DNA from: Syntrophomonadaceae bacterium
GTDB taxonomy: Bacteria; Bacillota; Dethiobacteria; DTU022
Direction of reading: 5' to 3'
Assembly: GCA_003558195.1 (NCBI GenBank)
Contig: PWMM01000122.1
Coordinates: 1 to 18,634 of the forward strand
Length of the DNA stretch: 18,634 nucleotides
Shown one piece after another: positions 7,216 to 14,750 of this stretch. Numbering within the stretch: the first letter of the stretch is position 1; the number at the start of each line of letters is the position of its first letter. The notes under the pieces were generated by a model. It saw only the letters and a list, made by a program, of their open reading frames with translations, made no database searches and was not told the DNA's origin. Made by a program: the position numbers and the translations under genes.

Positions 7216-7977
7216 TTGCCTTACCTAAAGATAAACGGTATTAAAGCATATTTTTCAGGCGATATAAAGAGGGAATCATTGCCAGTTTTGTTTTGTCATG
7301 GTTCCGGTGGAGGCCATCAGCACTGGCATTACCAGCGTAAAAACTTACCACTATCAGTTAACCCGATCGTCTTTGATTTGCCCGGGCATGGACACTCAGA
7401 AGGAAATGCTTTTGACAAAATTAGCTTATATCGAGAATGGGTGCGCAGTTTTTATAAAACCCTCGGTTTAAATAGACATATACTGGCCGGACACTCCATG
7501 GGTGGAGCCATAGCCTTGTCTTATGCCTTAAAATATCCTGAAAATTTAAGCGGCTTGATTTTGATTAGCACCGGCGCCAGCTTAAAAGTTGCTCCTGCTA
7601 TCCTTGAAAAACTGCAAAATAGTAGAATACCTGAAACCATGCTTAATCTCCTTTATGCACCTGACGCCCCTGAGCAATTAATCAATTTAGGCCGCAGGGA
7701 AATAGCCAAGCTTGATCCTTCCGTTTGCCTGGCAGATTTTACAGCCTGCAATAGTTTTGACATTATGGAGCAACTACCTTTAATCAAAATACCCAGCTTG
7801 ATTATCTGCGGCAGCCAGGATATTATGACTCCTATAAAATATAGCCGTTTTCTTAAAGAAAATTTAATCCACAGCCGCATGGAGATAATTGAAAAAGCCG
7901 GCCACATGGTAATGCTTGAAAAACCACAAGCAGTCACCCAGGCTATCACTAACTTTATAGAGGAGGATTTATTATGA
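7216..7977 (+). CDS. Alpha/beta hydrolase fold protein
   Basis: Probable serine esterase, lipase or C-C bond hydrolase of the cytoplasm; the substrate is unknown. The 253-residue protein has the full catalytic set. The oxyanion-hole segment is HGSGGGHQHW (28-37), the nucleophile elbow AGHSMGG has Ser94, and Asp202 (GSQDIMTP) and His230 (AGHMV) complete the triad. There is no signal peptide, and a short lid lies between about 120 and 185. The start is TTG with AAAGGA about 8 bases upstream. The stop overlaps the start of the DUF3786 gene by four bases (ATGA), so the two are translationally coupled. The 150 bases upstream are A/T-rich and carry no clear promoter. Confidence 0.9.
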   Translation: MPYLKINGIKAYFSGDIKRESLPVLFCHGSGGGHQHWHYQRKNLPLSVNPIVFDLPGHGHSEGNAFDKISLYREWVRSFYKTLGLNRHILAGHSMGGAIALSYALKYPENLSGLILISTGASLKVAPAILEKLQNSRIPETMLNLLYAPDAPEQLINLGRREIAKLDPSVCLADFTACNSFDIMEQLPLIKIPSLIICGSQDIMTPIKYSRFLKENLIHSRMEIIEKAGHMVMLEKPQAVTQAITNFIEEDLL

Positions 7978-8594
7978 CAAAAAAAAGAAGCTTTATGAAT
8001 CTTGATGTTACCCAGCAAGAGGCAGAAAAAAAGTTTTCCAGCCTGAATCCGGCCCAGGCAGCGGAAAAAGCAGGTGCAGATTTTGATGAAGCAAAAAATA
8101 TAATTATCCTGCCCTTTATTAATGAAAAGTACCAGGTAGAACATCCTTCCGGTAAAATAACCGACAGTAATGGCAGCCCGACTTCCCAGTATTTAAGTAT
8201 AATAATGCTTCATTACCTTACTACAGCCGATGGCACATCACTTACCGGTCGCTGGATAGCATATCGTCATCTACCTGGTGGCGATATCTATATAGAGCCA
8301 TTCAAGAATAGAGCTATCAATCCTTTTTTAAAGACATTCGGTGATAATCCCGAACAATTTCGCAAGGCAGCGGTCGCCATAGGAGGTTTTGAAGAATCGA
8401 TGAGCGGGATTGCAATGGTTATCCCGGTTCTACCAAGAGTTCCAATCTGCTTCATCTTATGGCCAGGGGATGAAGAAATAAAATCTTCCGCTAACATTCT
8501 TTTTGACGAAGCGGCTGCTTCATACCTGCCTACTGAAGATTACGCTCATTTACCTGCATTAATAAATGGGGTAATGAAAAAAAAGTCAGGATAA
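7974..8594 (+). CDS. DUF3786 domain protein
   Basis: Protein of 206 residues matching the DUF3786 pattern, a family without known function found mainly in anaerobic bacteria and archaea. Features seen are a central GRWIAYRHLPGGDIY block, the C-terminal ILWPGDEEI...SANILFDEAA block and a final YLPTEDYAHLP segment. There is one cysteine and no CxxC motif, membrane segment or signal peptide, so it is soluble. AGGAGG is placed seven bases before the ATG. It is coupled to the upstream alpha/beta hydrolase by an ATGA overlap. Its stop is four bases from the convergent recR stop, leaving no room for a terminator between them. The domain assignment is from memory of the family's motifs. Confidence 0.85.
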   Translation: MTKKRSFMNLDVTQQEAEKKFSSLNPAQAAEKAGADFDEAKNIIILPFINEKYQVEHPSGKITDSNGSPTSQYLSIIMLHYLTTADGTSLTGRWIAYRHLPGGDIYIEPFKNRAINPFLKTFGDNPEQFRKAAVAIGGFEESMSGIAMVIPVLPRVPICFILWPGDEEIKSSANILFDEAAASYLPTEDYAHLPALINGVMKKKSG

Positions 8595-8598
8595 CTTG

Positions 8599-9207
8599 CT
8601 ACATTTCCCGGCGACCATCAAGAGCCCTGCTGAGGGTTAATTCATCGGCATATTCGATATCGCCACCTACTGGCAAACCAAAAGCTATTCTTGTAACCCT
8701 TATATCCAGGGGATTTATCAGTCTAGCCAAATAGCCGGCAGTAGCATCACCTTCTACATTGGGGTTGGTAGCAATGATTATCTCTTGCACTTTCAATTCT
8801 TCAGCCCGTTGGACAAGTTTATCTAGCTTTAGCTCTTCCGGTCCAATGCCATCCAGGGGAGATAAAGCCCCGTGCAGAACATGATAAAGCCCCCGGTATT
8901 TGCCGGTTTGTTCAAGGACTAAAACATCACGGGGCTCCTGGACAATACAGAGCAAGCTTCTATCTCTTTTAGGATCAGAACAGCACATACAAAGCCTTGC
9001 TTCTGCCAAACTTCCACAGTCTTCACAAAAGGTGAGTTTATCCTTGGCTTCTACCATAGCTCTTGCGATAGCTACAACTTCTTCCCGCGTTTTTCCAAGT
9101 AAAAAAAAAGCCAGCCTCTGGGCAGTTTTTGGCCCTATACCGGGAAAACAACATAAAACTTCAACCAGCCGCTTTAAAGCACCAGGATAAACCATAGTCT
9201 TTTGCAT
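8599..9207 (-). CDS. recR: Recombination mediator RecR
   Basis: Works with RecF and RecO to load RecA on SSB-coated gapped DNA. The length of 202 residues is standard. A helix-hairpin-helix segment is seen around CFPGIGPKTAQRLAFFLL (20-37). A C4 zinc finger is formed from C61, C64, C73 and C76, with an extra cysteine at 75. The Toprim domain runs from about 85 to 175, ending in the conserved FGLPVGGDIEYADELTL. The ATG has AAGGAGGT immediately upstream. It is the last gene of dnaX-ybaB-recR, an order conserved across Firmicutes. Confidence 0.97.
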   Translation of the reverse strand: MQKTMVYPGALKRLVEVLCCFPGIGPKTAQRLAFFLLGKTREEVVAIARAMVEAKDKLTFCEDCGSLAEARLCMCCSDPKRDRSLLCIVQEPRDVLVLEQTGKYRGLYHVLHGALSPLDGIGPEELKLDKLVQRAEELKVQEIIIATNPNVEGDATAGYLARLINPLDIRVTRIAFGLPVGGDIEYADELTLSRALDGRREM

Positions 9208-9222
9208 CCTACCTCCTTGAGA

Positions 9223-9546
9223 CTAAAACATACCCGGAGGTAAATTCATCCCGCCGGTTATTTTTTGCATTTCAGAAGCAATCATTTCATCAACCCTTTG
9301 AAAAGCTTCATTAACAGCAGCTATGATCATATCTTCAAGCATTTCCTTATTTTCTTCACTTAAAGCTTCGGGATCGATTTGCAGGGATACAAGATTTTTT
9401 TGGCCATCAGCTACTACTCTAACTGCACCGCCCCCACTGGAACTTTCTACTGTTTTTGAAGCCAGTTCTTCCTGCATCCTGCTCATTTCAGCCTGCGCCT
9501 TCTGCAATTGTTTCATCATTTTAGACATTCCACCATTTGGCATCAT
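9223..9546 (-). CDS. ybaB: YbaB/EbfC nucleoid-associated protein
   Basis: Small dimeric DNA-binding protein (107 residues) always found near dnaX and recR. The N-terminal methionine/glutamine-rich helix (SKMMKQLQKAQAEMSRMQEEL) is followed by VESSSGGGAVRVVADG, the family's beta core, and a C-terminal PPGMF. The start is ATG 9546-9544, the first of two adjacent ATGs, with GAGGAGG placed 4 bases before it. A longer in-frame version from 9567 would contain this ribosome site and overlap dnaX, so it is rejected. It sits 17 bases after the dnaX stop and 15 bases before recR. Confidence 0.95.
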   Translation of the reverse strand: MMPNGGMSKMMKQLQKAQAEMSRMQEELASKTVESSSGGGAVRVVADGQKNLVSLQIDPEALSEENKEMLEDMIIAAVNEAFQRVDEMIASEMQKITGGMNLPPGMF

Positions 9547-9563
9547 TATTCCTCCTCTCTGTA

Positions 9564-11408
9564 TCAATCAGGATTGATTAATTGACCACCAAACAATTCC
9601 ATGGCTTCTTCAGCACTTAGCGAGCCCTGTTGCTGCTCTTTACCCTGAGATCGGTTTTCAGGGTCATTTTGCCCTGTCGGCAAAGATTTGTCTGATGGCA
9701 CTTCTTTAAGCTTAGCCTTACTCTCATGATCTTTATTATCCGCATGGCCTGGCATGTTACTATCATAAGTGCTACTGGTTTCTTGCACAGCATTTTGGGT
9801 CTTAATGTTATCTTCATCTGCCGGCTCTTGCTGCTCAAAATCAGCTTTTATATTAACCGGCATCTGGCAATAATCAGATAGCACCTCTTCAACCAGCTTG
9901 CGATGACTGTTTTCCATGATTCGCAATTGATGCATAGTGTATTCTGCTGGATAGCTGAGACATATCAAGCGCCCCCGCAGATCGTCGAGCCTGGCCGGCT
10001 CCAGCCAGGCAGCTGTACTTTTCTGCTTCTTTTTAAGCTCCCGGATAATACGCGGCCAGTCTTCTTTTAACCTGGCAAACAAATCGCTCTCTGGCGATAC
10101 CTCCTTAAGCTTCTCTGCTCCTGAAGCAGCAGGCAAAACCCCGGAACTGTTCTTTAAAGAATCCTGAGACGATGAAAAACCAGGAGCAGAATGAGCTGTT
10201 TTTTCAATATTAGGAACCTCACTATTATTTTCCGGTAACCCCGAACTCACTCCGGCTAATTTTTTATCATCTTTTTCTGAAACCTGATTCTGGCCTTCAA
10301 CAGCAAGTTTATTCTGACGGCCGTGCATCAACCTTAGTAAACGGATAAATGATACTTCCATTATAAACTGAGGAGTTCGTGCATGCTTGAGCTCATTGCC
10401 AACTTCATGCCAGAGCTCTACGGCTTCCAGCACCAAATCCCGGTCTATCCTATCACGATATTTCTTGATAAGATCCTCAAAACCATGGACAGTTTCTCTT
10501 CCTGTTTTTACTTTAGAGGTTTCAGCTAGCAGAAACCGGCTGAAAATAAAAGTCAGGTCTCGTACCAGTAGCTGTAGATCTCTGCCACTGCTAACTACTT
10601 GCTCAATTATTTCCAAACCCGAGTCAGGATTGTTTTCTAGAGCTGCTTTGATTAGGGTTTCGATTGTTTCGGTCATAGTTGCTCCGGTAACAATGCGAAC
10701 ATTTTCAGCACTAATAGATTCTTCGCTATAAGCAGCACATTGCTCCAGAATACCAAGAGCATCGCGCAGGGAGCCTTCAGCCAAACGCGCCATTAATATA
10801 ATCGCCTCAGTATCAGATAATCGCTTTTCCTTTTTTAATATAAGCTCAAGGCGGTTCCGGATTTGATCAACTGTAAGAAGGTGAAAATCAAAACGCTGAC
10901 AGCGAGAAACTATAGTTGAGGGCAGCCGGGAGGGATCGGTGGTAGCCAGGATAAAGATGACCTTCTGAGGCGGTTCTTCTAGAGTTTTAAGAAATGCATT
11001 ACAAGCCTCGGTAGTAAGCATATGTGCTTCATCTATAATATAAACTTTATAACGGTTTTCTCCAGTCGCATAGCGGGTTCTTTCTCTCAGATCCCGGATC
11101 TCATCAATACCCCGGTTTGATGCAGCATCCATTTCAATGACATCCATTGAGACCCCGGCAGCAATATTTTTACAGGCAGAACAGTTGCCACAAGGCTCTG
11201 GAGCTGGATAATGCTCACAGTTTACAGCCCTGGCCAGGATCTTGGCTACAGTTGTTTTACCAGTCCCGCGAGGACCACAAAATAGATAAGCATGGGCTAA
11301 ACGTTCATTAACCAAGGCATTGCTAAGCGTTCTAGTGATATGTTCCTGCCCGGTTATATCTGCAAATGTATGGGGGCGATGAAGCCTGTAAAGGCTTAGA
11401 TATGTCAC
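9564..11408 (-). CDS. dnaX: DNA polymerase III gamma/tau subunit
   Basis: ATPase motor of the clamp loader and, in its tau form, bridge to the polymerase and helicase. It has about 614 residues. With numbering from the upstream GTG (11420): Walker A GPRGTGKT 49-56, zinc ligands C68/C77/C80/C83, DEAH at 130-133, SRC at 172-174. Domain III ends near 370, followed by a low-complexity polar linker and a C-terminal tau region. The preferred start is the GTG at 11408-11406, nine bases after GAGGTG. The in-frame GTG at 11420 lies within that ribosome site. It is the first gene of dnaX-ybaB-recR. An A6 run at codons 386-387 might allow a short gamma form (see findings). Confidence 0.97.
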   Translation of the reverse strand: MTYLSLYRLHRPHTFADITGQEHITRTLSNALVNERLAHAYLFCGPRGTGKTTVAKILARAVNCEHYPAPEPCGNCSACKNIAAGVSMDVIEMDAASNRGIDEIRDLRERTRYATGENRYKVYIIDEAHMLTTEACNAFLKTLEEPPQKVIFILATTDPSRLPSTIVSRCQRFDFHLLTVDQIRNRLELILKKEKRLSDTEAIILMARLAEGSLRDALGILEQCAAYSEESISAENVRIVTGATMTETIETLIKAALENNPDSGLEIIEQVVSSGRDLQLLVRDLTFIFSRFLLAETSKVKTGRETVHGFEDLIKKYRDRIDRDLVLEAVELWHEVGNELKHARTPQFIMEVSFIRLLRLMHGRQNKLAVEGQNQVSEKDDKKLAGVSSGLPENNSEVPNIEKTAHSAPGFSSSQDSLKNSSGVLPAASGAEKLKEVSPESDLFARLKEDWPRIIRELKKKQKSTAAWLEPARLDDLRGRLICLSYPAEYTMHQLRIMENSHRKLVEEVLSDYCQMPVNIKADFEQQEPADEDNIKTQNAVQETSSTYDSNMPGHADNKDHESKAKLKEVPSDKSLPTGQNDPENRSQGKEQQQGSLSAEEAMELFGGQLINPD

Positions 11409-11420
11409 GCTTAAAAACAC

Positions 11421-11757
11421 CTCGTAACCATACTTAATACTGGATATTAATCGATAAATAGTCTTATCATTGATATAGCTTCTAATTCTCTGCAGTTTTA
11501 ACAGTAAATAAAAAACACCATTTAAAAGAAATCAGGCGGCCAATCAAATTCTTAGGTTAAATTGTTTTTAAGAAGGTCAATTTTTAAAAATGTAATCCTC
11601 ATGAGAAGCAATTACAATTAGATTCCTTGTTTCAGATAAATGTTAATAAAATTATTCTTTTTTATCAGCCAACCCGGGATCACCAAGTTTTTCCCTGCCA
11701 GATAGCTCTTATTTAAAAACAGCAGCTTCAATAGTTTTATTTTGTTTTAATTTTATA
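11421..11757. other. A/T-rich intergenic region between SRP RNA and dnaX
   Basis: About 340 bases without a convincing gene. It should hold the SRP RNA terminator and the dnaX promoter. No strong hairpin with a T-run and no -35/-10 pair close to consensus is seen. Short minus-strand frames here, such as one ending GDPGLADKKE near 11656, are interrupted by stops and lack ribosome sites. Confidence 0.5.
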
Positions 11758-12027
11758 GACCGTGCACCTGCCGTTGACCGCTAATTCCAAGCGCTTTACG
11801 AGTAGTTAGCTCCGGTCCGGCGCTCCCGTGGCACCCGCAAGCTCTCACTTACCGCTGCTTCCTTCCGGACCTGACGGGATTCATGAGTTTGCGCCGCACG
11901 GGACCAGGCCTTCAACACCACTTGCCCGTAGCTGACCTCAAAATTACACGGCCGCAGACAGGAATTCAACCCCGCTGTAGCGGATTGCGGGTACAGGGCA
12001 CCGCTACCTCCCCGTCTAGCACGGTCA
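11758..12027 (-). ncRNA. ffs: Signal recognition particle RNA (large Bacillus-type, 6S/4.5S-like)
   Basis: RNA scaffold of the signal recognition particle, which binds Ffh and targets nascent membrane and secreted proteins. It is about 270 nt, the large form with an Alu domain as in B. subtilis scRNA. The Ffh-binding helix 8 is plain on the minus strand at 11873-11849, with GTCCGGAAGGAAGCAGCGG containing the GGAA tetraloop and the asymmetric bulge. Its two ends pair: GACCGTGC (12026-12019) with GCACGGTC (11765-11758). The start TAGACGGGGAGGTAGCGG is the conserved Alu segment. It begins about 11 bases after tRNA-Ser(GGA) and shares its promoter. Confidence 0.95.
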
Positions 12028-12035
12028 AACTACAA

Positions 12036-12133
<98 letters not shown>

Positions 12134-12163
12134 GCAAACTTAGCATTATGATCTTCCTTCCGT

Positions 12164-12192
12164 ATTATACAATTAAAGAAGTTGCTTTTCAA
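12164..12192 (-). promoter_or_regulatory. Strong promoter for tRNA-Ser(GGA)-SRP RNA
   Basis: Minus-strand TTGAAA (12192-12187) and TATAAT (12169-12164) with a 17-base spacer, about 25-30 bases before the tRNA 5' end. No comparable promoter lies in the 10-base gap before the SRP RNA, so both RNAs likely come from this one. Confidence 0.85.
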
Positions 12193-12233
12193 CTGAATAA
12201 AGGAAGAATAAAATAATTGAACAAGCCTGGCCC

Positions 12234-12962
12234 TCAAGGTTTTTGCTGGCTGCTTAAAAGTTTAACCAGGTTATCACCCAGGACCTGTTGAAGTTCTTTA
12301 CCAGAAAAAATTTTCTTTACTTTAGAGCATTCATAAACAGGATCTCCAAATGGAAAGTCGCTACCAAAAAGAATACGGTCTACCCCGTAAGTTTTAGCAA
12401 AATCTTCTATTTGACTGGGGCCAGCTAATGCTGTGTCAACATAAACCATCGGATCTTCAAACAAACCTGCATCTTTCAGTCTTTCATAACCACCATTGAG
12501 GCCCCCAAAATGAGGGATAATCGTTATCGAACGGCCTTTAAACTTTTTTACCATCATAAGAGTCCGAGAAAACTCTTCTTCAAGGATAACCGGCATCCGA
12601 CGTTCACAAATATGCTCTATTATCTCTTCACATTCTTTGGTTCCGTATAAATAATCAGGTTCTTCCATATGGCGATGCCATTTAATACCTGAAAAATTCA
12701 AACCTGGTCTTTTAAAATCATTCCAGACAAACCAAAAAATATAGAGCTTTTCGGAATGCAGGGACTCTAAATACTGGTGGACGCTGTTTCGGCTCTCCGC
12801 GTAAAAGGGAGAATCAATAAAGCCTCGATCATAGCGATTATAGATTTCTTCAACTGGTGAAAAGAGTACACCCCCTTCAATTCCGCCAGCTTCCCAAAGC
12901 GGTTTTACTTTTTCCAGTGGCAAGGTTAAACCACAGTGGACATGTGAATCAAGAACCGGCAT
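12234..12962 (-). CDS. Amidohydrolase family 2 protein (TIM-barrel metal-dependent hydrolase)
   Basis: Predicted soluble metal-dependent hydrolase or decarboxylase of the amidohydrolase-2 type, 242 residues; the substrate is unknown. The strand-1 metal motif is HVH (7-9). His151 lies in IIPHFGG and Asp202 in the strand-8 motif LFGSDFPFG, which is characteristic of the family. The usual PVxxH strand motif reads MPVILEEEF (123-131), so one histidine ligand is replaced by a glutamate run. The protein is short for the family (often 260-340). The ATG has an AAGGGGGG ribosome site 6 bases upstream. It is alone on its transcript, between the tRNA-Ser(GGA) promoter and a hypothetical gene. Confidence 0.85.
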   Translation of the reverse strand: MPVLDSHVHCGLTLPLEKVKPLWEAGGIEGGVLFSPVEEIYNRYDRGFIDSPFYAESRNSVHQYLESLHSEKLYIFWFVWNDFKRPGLNFSGIKWHRHMEEPDYLYGTKECEEIIEHICERRMPVILEEEFSRTLMMVKKFKGRSITIIPHFGGLNGGYERLKDAGLFEDPMVYVDTALAGPSQIEDFAKTYGVDRILFGSDFPFGDPVYECSKVKKIFSGKELQQVLGDNLVKLLSSQQKP

Positions 12963-13007
12963 TTTTTACCCCCCTTTAAATATTTGAAAGCTTCACCTGT
13001 ATAAAAT

Positions 13008-13013
13008 ATCATA
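13008..13013 (-). promoter_or_regulatory. Possible extended -10 promoter of the amidohydrolase gene
   Basis: Minus-strand TGGTATGAT supplies an extended -10 about 46 bases before the ATG. No good -35 hexamer is seen at the right distance. Confidence 0.35.
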
Positions 13014-13205
13014 CCAGCAAGACAAGCTTTCATAACCCTCAGCAAGCGAGCCTTACAACAACTAGATCAGAAGCTATTTCGAGGATGCTTTTTCATAACT
13101 CGATTGTCTAAAAAGGCAATCTATAATCTACTGGTAAAATGATTTTCTGACTTATTGCAACCAGATTCAAAAACTTTTAAACCAAAAAGCACTTGTGCCA
13201 GGGTC

Positions 13206-14315
13206 TTATTGTAAAGGCAATGTAGTGGTCAAGACCATTTGTACGGTGCTATATTCACTCTCTGAAAAAACATAAGTATCTAAATATCCATCAAAATCGG
13301 GGGAAATATAATCAAGCAGGCCATAGCGCTTAATCGCTTGAAGGTGCTCTACAATATCAGGATATTGATAATATCTCACATAAGCAGGATAACCATCTTT
13401 TTCAGCCTGCTTGTTATAGCCTTCTGAAGTCGGCTCTCCAAGTTTCACTTTCAGGTTCTCTGGTGAATCTCCTACGGCAACTGAAAAGCAGTAATAGTAG
13501 CCTAAAAGTTCTACTCCTAGAACCAGGGGCGGTTCCCCGCCAACAATAAAGCCGGTCATCAAGTGATCATAGTAATAGTAATAATCACCCTTGTGAAAAA
13601 ATATGCCGGACTCTTTTATCTCTTCCAACCGGCTCGGACTACCATAAAGATCTAGTAACTCTTCAAGGCTGTTTCCAATTTCTCTGATCATATCATAACC
13701 GCTATGAGGAGTTGACCTGGCCTGTTTAAAGAACCACTGGTCATCAAGCAGTTCAAATTCCAGCAGGTATTCGGGTTCACTACAACACATGCCAACAATT
13801 ACTACTGCCCCGTACTGATCAATTACATCTATGGTGTAGAAATCAAACCTGTTTCGATCCTGATTGTAAAAAAACCACTGGTCAATCCATGCTTCAACAG
13901 CCTCATCAAGGAATTTCAACGTCTGAGGGTCATGCTGATAAAGCTGATTGGCTTCCCCTGCGGAATCATCATGATCTGGTTGTCCTTCAATAGCACCAGT
14001 TTCCCCAGATCCACTATCATCAATCCACCATTCTACAGCTCCGCTTTCTTCTGAGTTTTCCTCAGTTTTGTTTGCAGTTAGATGATCGGGTTCCTGTCTG
14101 GCATCTTCCACAACATCCCCCGGGCCATCATCACCGGTTACGCAGGCGATATTATAAACAGGTAAAGTGATCATTAAAAGTAATAAGGTAAGATATTTAA
14201 TAGCAGATCCGGACAAGTATGTTTTTATGGATGGGAAAAAGGGTTCTCGATGATTTACCTCTATCACCGGTCTATTTTTTATGATTACCTGTTCAAAGAT
14301 TCTTTTACTTGGCAT
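13206..14315 (-). CDS. Membrane-anchored, surface-exposed hypothetical protein
   Basis: Not recognised as a named protein (369 residues). A 36-residue positively charged N-terminus precedes one hydrophobic segment (about 39-58, YLTLLLLMITLPVYNIAC). This ends in a cysteine that might be lipidated, although the residue three before it is Asn rather than Leu. A strongly acidic, low-complexity linker follows (about 60-130). The C-terminal globular part has two segments resembling DUF4309-like LG.P modules, NSLEELLDLYGSPS and DSPENLKVKLGEPT, and a run of five tyrosines. The ATG has GAGG eight bases upstream. It is probably a lipoprotein or membrane-tethered extracytoplasmic protein. The domain resemblance is tentative. 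Confidence 0.75.
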   Translation of the reverse strand: MPSKRIFEQVIIKNRPVIEVNHREPFFPSIKTYLSGSAIKYLTLLLLMITLPVYNIACVTGDDGPGDVVEDARQEPDHLTANKTEENSEESGAVEWWIDDSGSGETGAIEGQPDHDDSAGEANQLYQHDPQTLKFLDEAVEAWIDQWFFYNQDRNRFDFYTIDVIDQYGAVVIVGMCCSEPEYLLEFELLDDQWFFKQARSTPHSGYDMIREIGNSLEELLDLYGSPSRLEEIKESGIFFHKGDYYYYYDHLMTGFIVGGEPPLVLGVELLGYYYCFSVAVGDSPENLKVKLGEPTSEGYNKQAEKDGYPAYVRYYQYPDIVEHLQAIKRYGLLDYISPDFDGYLDTYVFSESEYSTVQMVLTTTLPLQ

Positions 14316-14402
14316 AGGATTGACCTCTATAAAAGAAATAAAAATGATTACCTTATAAAGTAAAAATGCTTTATCGACATGAAATAATTATAACTGAAGT
14401 AA

Positions 14403-14546
14403 GTGATAAGGAATATTTACCTGGAGGCGTTAATTGAAAAGCACTTCCATCAGCTCCTAAATCCGGGTTGCCACTTCTGGAACTATGAAGTATTACCTTC
14501 TTTAATTCATCTTTCTACGGTGGGTCAAACAAATCCTGCAGAATGA
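14403..14546 (+). CDS. Possible small ORF (47 codons), doubtful
   Basis: A GTG-initiated frame directly after an in-frame TAA, encoding MIRNIYLEALIEKHFHQLL and ending GQTNPAE. No ribosome site is visible and I recognise no family. Its TGA overlaps the ATG of the next small frame (ATGA). It could be a remnant of a decayed gene or a chance frame. Confidence 0.25.
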   Translation: MIRNIYLEALIEKHFHQLLNPGCHFWNYEVLPSLIHLSTVGQTNPAE

Positions 14547-14698
14547 GCCATTATTTATATTTTGCTGTAAAACGATCTTTGATAAAACCGTTTATTTCCA
14601 ATAAAAAAGGTGAAGAGGCCAAAAACTTGCTTTTCAGAAACTGGGCGGAGATAGCTGACAGGGCTAATTTTATCGTCCAAGGAAACTACAAACCATAA
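14543..14698 (+). CDS. Possible small ORF (51 aa), doubtful
   Basis: Frame from ATG 14543 to TAA 14696-14698, with a natural-looking composition (SNKKGEEAKNLLFRNWAEI, then ADRANFIVQGNYKP). The ribosome site is weak. The start overlaps the stop of the preceding small frame by four bases, the layout of a coupled pair. It lies just upstream of the UxaA-type genes on the same strand. No homology is recognised. It may be the degraded 3' end of a lost gene. Confidence 0.35.
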   Translation: MSHYLYFAVKRSLIKPFISNKKGEEAKNLLFRNWAEIADRANFIVQGNYKP

Positions 14699-14750
14699 AT
14701 GAGTTATAATTAAGATAAAGCTTAAACATTGAAAGGAGCAGTTAGACCTC

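Noticed and set aside
7653..8144. 163-codon minus-strand frame
   Set aside because: It lies antisense to the alpha/beta hydrolase and DUF3786 genes, which have full motif support; it has no ribosome site or recognisable domain.
13140..13205. Terminator after the hypothetical membrane protein gene (GCACAAGTGC followed by T residues)
   Set aside because: The stem is only three to four base pairs with a very short loop, too weak to call.
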